Positions 16,830-24,503 of a stretch of 45,543 nucleotides of DNA are shown here, in pieces. Both the position numbers and the translations under genes were made by a program. Numbering within the stretch: the first letter of the stretch is position 1; every line of letters starts with the position of its first letter. Where the stretch lies: positions 1 through 45,543 of the forward strand of contig JALFNY010000205.1 of NCBI GenBank assembly GCA_022774105.1, given 5' to 3'. Source of the DNA: Prevotella sp. Lineage in GTDB: Bacteria; Bacteroidota; Bacteroidia; Bacteroidales; Bacteroidaceae. Under the pieces are notes generated by a model. The model was not told where the DNA came from, did not search any database, and saw nothing but the letters and a program-made list of their open reading frames with translations.

Positions 16830-19800
16830 ATGAACAGATTATCCTCTTTCTTGTATTTAACCCTATGCTCTCTTGCACTGCACGCCCAGCATATTGTGAC
16901 ACCGTTGCGCCCTAACGGAGTTCTGACAGAGACGCAATGGAAGGGCCAATGGATAGGCATTGACCGTCTCCTGCCCGGTGAAAGCATAGAGTATAAGACA
17001 AGGGTAAACGCCCGTTACCTGCGCAATGAGTTCTCGCTGCATGATAAAACGGTGAAAACCGCCAGAGCATACGTTGCTGCGGCTGGCTATTATGAGTTGT
17101 ATATCAACGGTAAACGCATGAACACCGAGGTGCTATGCCCACAGCAGACTGACTTCCGCAAGTCCATTTACTACAACACTCTTGACGTGACCGATGCTCT
17201 GCGACAAGGCACTACCGCCTGCATCGGCGTGATATTGGGCAACGGACGCACCGTCCCCATGCGCTATTCCAAGCATTATAAATGCCCCTTCTTCGGTTTT
17301 CCGAAGTGCAGGGTAGAAGTGATTGTGGAATATAGTGATGGTACTCGCCAGCAGTTCTCTTCCTCTTCCAAGTGGAAGGCCACGGCAAACGGCCCTATTC
17401 GGTCAAACAATGAGTACGACGGCGAGGTCTATGACGCCCGTAAGGAGATGCCCTCGTGGTCAGAACCGGGCTTTGACGACTCCTCATGGCAGTCGGCTGA
17501 GCGCACGGAACTGCCCATAGCGGCCATGTATCCACAAACTACCGAGGGGCAGATAGCCACCCCCGTAGATGGGCAATGCCGTCCGCAAAAGGTGAAAGAC
17601 AACGTGTTTGACTGCCAACAGAACCTCGCCGGCTGGGTGAGTGTAAGGGTAAGAGGCAATAAGGGCGACACTATACGCATAAAATATGCTGAGCGTCTCA
17701 ATGCTGACAGCACGCTATACATTGCAAATCTGCGTGATGCCGAGACAGAAGACATATACATCTGCAACGGCAACGAGGGCGAAGGACGCTGGTGGCAGCC
17801 CACCTTCGTTTACCACGGCTTCCGCTTTGTGCGAATAACAGGCATGAGTTCCGTCACCGCCTCCGACATAAAGCCATACCTTGTGGCTAACAACGTAGAG
17901 CGCATAGGCACTTTTACCTCCAGCAACAAGACGCTAAACACCATAGTTCGCAACGCCTGGTGGGGAATAATAGATAACTACAAGGGCTTCCCCGTGGACT
18001 GTCCGCAACGTAATGAACGGCAACCGTGGTTGGGCGACCGCACCGCCGGCTCTCTGGGCGAGAGTTATCTCTTTGACAATAACAGGCTATATACAGCGTG
18101 GATGCGTGACATCTGTGACGCACAACGTTATGACGGAGCGATTCCCGACGTTGCTCCTGCCTTCTGGAACTACTACTCCGACATCGTGACATGGCCTGCC
18201 GCACTGCCTTTCACCTGCGAAATGCTGTACAAACAGTTCGGAAACGACGAGGCAATACGCAACTCCTACCCATACATCAGAAAGTGGATAGACCACATCT
18301 GCAACTCCTACACTAAGGAAGGCATTATCACCAAAGACAAGTACGGAGACTGGTGTATGCCTCCTGAGAAACCAGAAATGATACATTCACAGGACCCTGC
18401 ACGCAAGACTGACGGCGCACTGCTCTCCACTGCCTACATGATACACATAATGAACCTAATGCGTGACTTCGCAACCATGCAGTCCTTGCACAACGATGCA
18501 GCAGAATACGCTACACGAGCAAAGGCCATGACAGAAGCGTTCAACCGCAAGTTCCTGCACATCAAGCGCGGTACATCACCTGAACCTCATCACCCTCTAT
18601 ACCCCGACAGTGTGTATTACGGCAACAATACCGCCACTGCCAACATTCTACCCCTCGCCTTCGGTATCGTGCCAGAGGACTGTCGCAAAGACGTTATGGA
18701 CAACATCGTGCGTAACATCATAACCGATAACGGTGGCAAAGTGTCCTGCGGAGTGATAGGAATATCCCACCTGCTGCGCACACTCACCGCCGGCGGCTAC
18801 GGAGATGTGGCATATCTCATAGCAACCAACACCGCATACCCCTCATGGGGATATATGGCAGAACACGGAGCAACCACAATCTGGGAGTTGTGGAACGGCG
18901 ATACCGCCAACCCGGCCATGAACTCTGGCAACCACGTAATGCTGCTTGGCGACCTCCTCACATGGTGTTTTCAGGATCTGGCAGGTATCAGGAACGCCGA
19001 AGGCAGTGCCGGATACACCTGTCTTAACATGAAACCAGACTTCTCCATACAAGACCTTGACAGCATATATGCCACATACCAGACGCCTCACGGCACCGTC
19101 ATCTCACACTGGAAGAAAGACCTTGAACGCCTCGTGTGGACCGTTACCCTGCCCCAAGGTGTCAAAGCCGTCTGTCATCTGCCCGACGGCACCACACGCA
19201 GCATATCTGGTGGCACCACAACCCTCAACGCCAATATGCCACTGAAAGAACTATACAACGGACTGGTAACTGACGATGAGTTTATCTACGACCAGTCTAT
19301 CTACCCCGAAACGCACTCCGTAAGCATCGTGGAGTTACCTGACGGCGCACTCCTCGCCACCTACTTCGGAGGCACAAAGGAACGCGTACCAGACGTTTGC
19401 ATATACACCCAGCGCAAGGAACGCGGCTCTGACACATGGAGCAAACCAGTGCTCGCCGCTGACGGAGAATTTGACCGCAGCAGTGCGGAGGCTAAGATAG
19501 CCGGCATTGACAGCACCTGCGTAAAGGCACACTTCGGTCCTTGCCGCCGTCACAGCATCTGCTGGCACGAGGCAAAAGACAGCATAAAGATGACATGGGA
19601 CACCGCCCTCGACATGACCTCACTCCCCGCCAACGGCTATCAGCGTAAGGCCTGCTGGAACCCCGTGCTCTGCCAAATGCCAAACGGCGAGACATGGCTA
19701 TTCTTCAAGATAGGAAAGAACGTGAAAGACTGGACCGGCTGGCTCACGAAATCCACCGACGGCGGACGTACATGGAGTGAGAAGGAGCCGCTGCCAGCAG

Positions 19801-20459
19801 GGTTCCTCGGCCCTATAAAGAACAAGCCAGAACTCATTGACGGACGCCTCATCTGCCCATCATCAACGGAAAACGACGGTTGGAAACTGCATTTCGAGAC
19901 GTATGACATCGCCACAGGCGAGTGGACAAAACAAACGCCACAAAACAGTGACAGCATACTCTGCATACAGCCCGCCATATTACGCCATGACAACAACGTG
20001 CTGCAAGCCGTAGCACGCACACGTCCCACCAAGGCACAGCGTGAAGGCAATGACAACACACGCGGACGCATAGCCACATGTTGGAGCCATGACGGAGGCA
20101 GGACATGGGGAGCAACCACCATGCTCAACGTGCCTAACAACCAGTCTGGCATTGATGCCGTCACGCTGGCACGCCCCGTAAACATCAAGACCGCAGGGAA
20201 GACACTGAAAGGCATGCGCCACGTGATGATATACAACAACTTCGGAACCCTGCCCGGCACAAACAAAGGGCCACGAACACCACTCTCACTCGCTGCCTCG
20301 GCTGACGGAATGGTATGGCACCACTTCCTCACGCTGGAGGACTCGCCAATCAGTCAGTACTCTTACCCTGCCATAATACAGGGCAAGGACGGCTCACTGC
20401 ACACCGCATACACATGGCGCAGACAGAGAATAGCATACAAAAAGGTAGTGCTGAAATAA
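16830..20459 (+). CDS. Bifunctional glycosidase: N-terminal GH78 alpha-L-rhamnosidase plus C-terminal Asp-box (sialidase/GH33-like) propeller; resembles BT1019 (rhamnosidase-Kdo hydrolase) of RG-II chain C degradation
   Basis: WIGIDRLLPGESIEYKTRV...YELYINGKRMNTEVL...WWGIIDNYKGFPVDCPQRNERQPWLGDRTAGSLGESYLFD...GATTIWELWNGD (GH78); C-terminal STDGGRTWSEKEPLPAGFLGPIKNKPELIDGRLICPSS, SHDGGRTWGATT. Confidence 0.82.
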   Translation: MNRLSSFLYLTLCSLALHAQHIVTPLRPNGVLTETQWKGQWIGIDRLLPGESIEYKTRVNARYLRNEFSLHDKTVKTARAYVAAAGYYELYINGKRMNTEVLCPQQTDFRKSIYYNTLDVTDALRQGTTACIGVILGNGRTVPMRYSKHYKCPFFGFPKCRVEVIVEYSDGTRQQFSSSSKWKATANGPIRSNNEYDGEVYDARKEMPSWSEPGFDDSSWQSAERTELPIAAMYPQTTEGQIATPVDGQCRPQKVKDNVFDCQQNLAGWVSVRVRGNKGDTIRIKYAERLNADSTLYIANLRDAETEDIYICNGNEGEGRWWQPTFVYHGFRFVRITGMSSVTASDIKPYLVANNVERIGTFTSSNKTLNTIVRNAWWGIIDNYKGFPVDCPQRNERQPWLGDRTAGSLGESYLFDNNRLYTAWMRDICDAQRYDGAIPDVAPAFWNYYSDIVTWPAALPFTCEMLYKQFGNDEAIRNSYPYIRKWIDHICNSYTKEGIITKDKYGDWCMPPEKPEMIHSQDPARKTDGALLSTAYMIHIMNLMRDFATMQSLHNDAAEYATRAKAMTEAFNRKFLHIKRGTSPEPHHPLYPDSVYYGNNTATANILPLAFGIVPEDCRKDVMDNIVRNIITDNGGKVSCGVIGISHLLRTLTAGGYGDVAYLIATNTAYPSWGYMAEHGATTIWELWNGDTANPAMNSGNHVMLLGDLLTWCFQDLAGIRNAEGSAGYTCLNMKPDFSIQDLDSIYATYQTPHGTVISHWKKDLERLVWTVTLPQGVKAVCHLPDGTTRSISGGTTTLNANMPLKELYNGLVTDDEFIYDQSIYPETHSVSIVELPDGALLATYFGGTKERVPDVCIYTQRKERGSDTWSKPVLAADGEFDRSSAEAKIAGIDSTCVKAHFGPCRRHSICWHEAKDSIKMTWDTALDMTSLPANGYQRKACWNPVLCQMPNGETWLFFKIGKNVKDWTGWLTKSTDGGRTWSEKEPLPAGFLGPIKNKPELIDGRLICPSSTENDGWKLHFETYDIATGEWTKQTPQNSDSILCIQPAILRHDNNVLQAVARTRPTKAQREGNDNTRGRIATCWSHDGGRTWGATTMLNVPNNQSGIDAVTLARPVNIKTAGKTLKGMRHVMIYNNFGTLPGTNKGPRTPLSLAASADGMVWHHFLTLEDSPISQYSYPAIIQGKDGSLHTAYTWRRQRIAYKKVVLK

Positions 20460-20465
20460 TTTCCC

Positions 20466-20559
20466 ACATAGTAAAAGGGTGCTGATTACCAGAGAATCAG
20501 CACCCTTTTGCTATGTAATCAGCACCTGTTCACATTGTAATCAGCACCTGTTTACCGGC
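20466..20559. repeat. 22-bp palindromic-unit array, locus D (4 units, starts 20471/20494/20516/20538) with long terminator-like hairpin 20466-20516
   Basis: ACATAGTAAAAGGGTGCTGATT-ACCAGAG-AATCAGCACCCTTTTGCTATGT, 22-bp stem with one G-T wobble, then GTAATCAGCACCTGTTCACATT / GTAATCAGCACCTGTTTACCGG. Confidence 0.9.
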
Positions 20560-21568
20560 CTGTCATATAGGCCCTGCTTCTTTGTATCACATTGCGACGA
20601 AGATGGTCAGCATAGAAGAACAGTTCTTGCAGGTGCAAGTTGCCCTCTGGGAACATACCGGCAAGGGAGGGAAGATGATAACGTGAGGGATTGATACCAC
20701 TGACAATCAGAACGTTTCTGACTGTGTCAACGGCTACGGTTACAGGTGTCTCTGACGATGCCGGTACCACGGCAGTGCCGTAGGGGAAGCGTGGGTCATC
20801 GGCCTCAGGCTGCGTATGAGCAGGGAGCAACAGGGCGGGAGTGGCGGCAGTGGTCCACGTGACAGGATTGATGCACGCTATGTTGCCCCCACAGAGTGAG
20901 GGGTTGATGGCGGAGGGGGTGGTGACGCTGTTATAGCAGACGGTTACACCGCACGTGAGTGAATCCTGCGCAAGGCGTATTGTACGTGTGTTGTGGGCTC
21001 CGGGGACGGTGTCTGCCGCTGTAATGCCACAGCCTACGACGTACGCAGCGATAAGACGGCGGTAGGTATCGTTATCCATTTGTTTTAGCAGTTCTACCAC
21101 CATGCGTGCGCCTTGACTGAACCCTGCGAGTATGAAGGGGCGTCCGCCGTTGTAATAGGCAAGATAATGCTTGAAGGCTTGTATGACAGAGGAGCGTGCC
21201 GTGTCAGCAGCAGCACGGTGTGTGGCAGCGTCGGGGGTGCCGAAGGTCGTTTGGGGGTAGTATGGCAGGAATAGATTGGCCTGCACTGAGAAGATAGTGT
21301 CAGCGAGTTCTGCTGACAACTGCCACGCCTTACGATGTGCAGGGTTATAAGGGTCGGCATTGTAATGGGTTACGCCACGTGCGTCCTGCCATGCAAAGAC
21401 ACAGGTTGGTAACACGTAGAACACATCGGGCTGAGCAGCATTGATATGCTTGGCAGATAGGCGTTTGCTGCCTTCATACCACAGGGTGCTGTCATTCCAG
21501 TTAAAATTCTGTGCGCTTACCTCTGCAAACAAGGTGAGAACAAGAAGGAGAGAGAGTGGGAATTTCAT
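20552..21568 (-). CDS. Secreted DUF3089-like alpha/beta hydrolase
   Basis: Signal peptide; FYVLPTCVFAW, PYYPQTTFG, FILAGFSQGARMVVELL (nucleophile elbow GFSQG), YVVGCGIT. Confidence 0.75.
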   Translation of the reverse strand: MKFPLSLLLVLTLFAEVSAQNFNWNDSTLWYEGSKRLSAKHINAAQPDVFYVLPTCVFAWQDARGVTHYNADPYNPAHRKAWQLSAELADTIFSVQANLFLPYYPQTTFGTPDAATHRAAADTARSSVIQAFKHYLAYYNGGRPFILAGFSQGARMVVELLKQMDNDTYRRLIAAYVVGCGITAADTVPGAHNTRTIRLAQDSLTCGVTVCYNSVTTPSAINPSLCGGNIACINPVTWTTAATPALLLPAHTQPEADDPRFPYGTAVVPASSETPVTVAVDTVRNVLIVSGINPSRYHLPSLAGMFPEGNLHLQELFFYADHLRRNVIQRSRAYMTGR

Positions 21569-21697
21569 TTTAGTGGTTTGGTTATTTAGTTGATTGGTGG
21601 ATTGGTTGGTGGTTTAGTGATTTAGTTGGAGGATGGTTTGGTGGTTTAGTTGATTGGTGGTTTAGTGTTTTTGTTTGGTTGGTGGTTGGTGGTTTGG
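21567..21697 (-). repeat. G-free low-complexity leader (degenerate ACTAAACCACCAATCA repeats) upstream of the DUF3089 gene
   Basis: No C on the plus strand for 131 consecutive nt; ends ...AAATAACCAAACCACTAAAATG in the gene sense. Confidence 0.85.
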
Positions 21698-21784
21698 CTA
21701 TGATTCATAAGTAAACCATTCCTTGTCAGTAGCAGGCGGCAAACTGAACGATTGTTGAAGAACTCATAACTCACAACCAAGCAA

Positions 21785-23263
21785 CTAACCAACCCTCTTG
21801 CCTATTAATGCCAAGGCGAGATAGGTTATCGCTCCGTTTACTATCAGCAGTTCGTAACCGAAATGATATCCCGTGAGGCGCGGCACGCTTTCAGCAAGGA
21901 GATAGCAGAGTATTGGTGAGGCGATGCAGGCTATTATTGGTCCTTTACCAAGGGGATTGCAATGCCGTTTGTGCAACAGTGCGTATGTAAACAGTCCGAG
22001 CAGCGGACCGTAAGTGTAACTGCACAGCCTGTATATGGCGTCAATGAGTGAGGTGTTATTGAAATGATGGAAGAGCATTATGCAGACAATGAACACCATA
22101 GCCATAACGATATGCACCCTGCGGCGTGTCCTTTCTGCTGACGGTAGGGTGTAGTCGCCGTCAGGTTTCATACCTAATATGTCCACACAGAAGCAGGTTG
22201 TCAGTGCGGTTAGCGCACTGTCGGCACTGCTGAAGGCTGCGGCCGTGATGCCAAGAGCAAAGAGTATTAGTGCCGTAGGGCCAAGAGAGCCCGTGGCGGC
22301 GAACATGGTTAGCAGTTCATCAGGGTTGTCTGGCAGGGGGATTGCCTGCTTCTGACACAACAAGCAAAGCATGACACCGAGGCTGAGAAACAGGAAATTG
22401 GCAGGAAAGAAGCATAGACCGTAGGCAGACATATCCTTCTGTGCATCACGAAGGCTGCGGCAGGTGAGGTTCTTCTGCATCATGTCCTGGTCTAATCCCG
22501 TCATTACTATCACGATGAAAGCACCTGAGAGAATGGCTATCCAGCCGCCATTACCCGCTGTATCAAGGGGGATTACCTGCTGTGTGAACACTGATGCGAA
22601 CGACTCCTGCACTGCCTCCCATCCAATGAGGTGCGGATTAAGCGCAACAGAGACATTATATATAATAAGGAGAAGTGCCGTGAACATGCAGAGTGTCTGC
22701 AACGTGTCCGTCCATACAAGTGTCTTTATGCCTCCCCTGCGAGTATATATCCATATTAATGACACCATAACGATGACGGTAAGGGGGAAAATGAGGGTTG
22801 ATGATGCCTGCTCCTGCACCTGTGGCAGGGTTATCTGTGCAAGGCTTTGGCTGATGATGTAACAGGGAACATAGAACCTTGCTGCTGCTCCCGTCATCTT
22901 GGATATGAGGAAAAACGTTGCACCCGTCTTGTAAGCCTCTTCTCCAAGCGGTTTGAGGAGGCTGTAAATGGTTGTAAGGTTGAACTTATAATATACGGGA
23001 AGCAGTATGAAAGCAACGGCAAGATAGCCGAAGATAAAGCCGAAACAGGTGTAAAGGTATGACATACCCGAGTGTATCACCATGCCGGGAACACTGACAA
23101 AGGTGATGCCGGAGATGCTTGCGCCTATCATTCCGAAGGCTACAAGATACCACGGAGACTGCCTTTCGCCACGGAAGAAAATGTTGTTGTTGCTCCTTGG
23201 CGCAGTAAGTCTGCCAACGCCAAGGAGCAACAGGAAATAGATTATTATTACAGTAATGAACAT
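21785..23263 (-). CDS. Sodium:solute symporter (SSS family)
   Basis: Many TM helices; RSNNNIFFRGERQSPWYLVAFGMIGASISGITFVSVPGMV; AAAFSSADSALTALTTCFCVDIL. Confidence 0.88.
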   Translation of the reverse strand: MFITVIIIYFLLLLGVGRLTAPRSNNNIFFRGERQSPWYLVAFGMIGASISGITFVSVPGMVIHSGMSYLYTCFGFIFGYLAVAFILLPVYYKFNLTTIYSLLKPLGEEAYKTGATFFLISKMTGAAARFYVPCYIISQSLAQITLPQVQEQASSTLIFPLTVIVMVSLIWIYTRRGGIKTLVWTDTLQTLCMFTALLLIIYNVSVALNPHLIGWEAVQESFASVFTQQVIPLDTAGNGGWIAILSGAFIVIVMTGLDQDMMQKNLTCRSLRDAQKDMSAYGLCFFPANFLFLSLGVMLCLLCQKQAIPLPDNPDELLTMFAATGSLGPTALILFALGITAAAFSSADSALTALTTCFCVDILGMKPDGDYTLPSAERTRRRVHIVMAMVFIVCIMLFHHFNNTSLIDAIYRLCSYTYGPLLGLFTYALLHKRHCNPLGKGPIIACIASPILCYLLAESVPRLTGYHFGYELLIVNGAITYLALALIGKRVG

Positions 23264-23353
23264 GATTGAATAGTCTGCAGTTATGAGTGATTTGCAATTA
23301 GTTCTTGCAACAAAACCACTAAACCACCAAATAACTAAACCACTAAAATGGTT

Positions 23354-24412
23354 TTATTTCTTCCAGTTCTTCAATCTGTTATATTCCTTCTTTGTAATGC
23401 GCATGAATGACCCATGCTGTGGCGCTGTAACACCCTGTATATCCTGTGGGTCAGAGAAGTTACGCATATACTTATCCGCCTTACATATACGGTAATGCCT
23501 GGGGCGTGAGGAGTATTCTATGTATGCTATGCGCCATCCTTCCTCTCCATCTATCTGGAAAGCGGAGACGCCTTCACACTTCTTCTTCCCCTCAAAGTTC
23601 ACATAATCATCCTCAACGGGCTCGCTCCAAGGGCCTTGTAGCGATTTGGCAGTAGCGGTAAAAAGGCCTGGTGTGCCGCCTTCTTTCTTTATCATCATGT
23701 GGAATAAGCCGTCAGCAGGCACGTAGTTTATGTCTGCATCAATGGTGGCATAGCCCCAATCAAACAGCAGTTGTGGCTGTGTTATCTTGGTAAAACTCTT
23801 GTCTGCGTATGAATAATACATACGATCGTACGCCTCCTCGGTGCGGTTCCACATGGAGTAATATATGAAATATCCTCCCTTGGTGCCGTCTTTCCATTGG
23901 TATGTCTCGTCCCAGAATATCTGAGGTGCCCACACTCGGTTGACTTTCGACCAGTCCTTATATACTGGTGTGATGGTCTTGTCATCGCCATCAGAGAATA
24001 TACTTAGTCCTTTGCGATAGTCAAAGGTGGTGGATTTCCAGTTTAACAAGTCGTCAGAGGTAAGCAGGTCTATGCCGTAGTTATCCCAGTCAGACACCTT
24101 TCCAAGGCGTTTTGTCATGGAATTTTTCATATCTGTTGTAACCATAAGATACCGTTTCTCGTCGTGTGAGCGGCAGATATAGGCATCTCGTGTACCTCCC
24201 TCTATCCTTGCGAGTTCGTAACTGGAGAAGATGGAGTCACCGCCTATGATGTCTTCATAGTGCAGTCCGTCCTTACTTACAGCGAAAGCGGTCCACTGTC
24301 CTTTATCACTCATGTGGCAATAAAGATAGTATTTGCCTTTTTGTGGGTTCACCGCCTGCGCACCAAGAGTGATGGTGGCAAGGCAAAGGGTTGATAATAG
24401 TTGTTTAATCAT
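23354..24412 (-). CDS. Secreted GH43-like five-bladed beta-propeller glycosidase
   Basis: Signal peptide; YYLYCHMSDKGQWTAFAVSKDGLHYED, TRDAYICRSHDEKRYLMVTTD, LLTSDDLLNWKSTTFD, VNRVWAPQIFWDETYQWKDGTKGGYFIYYS. Confidence 0.78.
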   Translation of the reverse strand: MIKQLLSTLCLATITLGAQAVNPQKGKYYLYCHMSDKGQWTAFAVSKDGLHYEDIIGGDSIFSSYELARIEGGTRDAYICRSHDEKRYLMVTTDMKNSMTKRLGKVSDWDNYGIDLLTSDDLLNWKSTTFDYRKGLSIFSDGDDKTITPVYKDWSKVNRVWAPQIFWDETYQWKDGTKGGYFIYYSMWNRTEEAYDRMYYSYADKSFTKITQPQLLFDWGYATIDADINYVPADGLFHMMIKKEGGTPGLFTATAKSLQGPWSEPVEDDYVNFEGKKKCEGVSAFQIDGEEGWRIAYIEYSSRPRHYRICKADKYMRNFSDPQDIQGVTAPQHGSFMRITKKEYNRLKNWKK

Positions 24413-24503
24413 AACTGATTTAGTGGGTTTGTTGATTGGTATTTGGTGATTTCTTGCTTTTATTTATACTGCTCACAACAGTCATCAGGCTTTTCAAGGA
24501 GGC

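Noticed and set aside
19640-20332. 230-aa minus-strand ORF
   Set aside because: Antisense within the GH78-propeller gene, low-complexity composition, no domain signature
21567-21697. Phase-variable simple repeat tract
   Set aside because: Repeats are degenerate with no constant unit length, so slipped-strand switching is unlikely
22464-22862. 132-aa plus-strand ORF
   Set aside because: Antisense within the SSS symporter gene; the symporter reading is strongly supported
13284-24412. Complete polysaccharide utilisation locus
   Set aside because: No SusC/SusD pair, hybrid two-component regulator or ECF sigma/anti-sigma pair in the window
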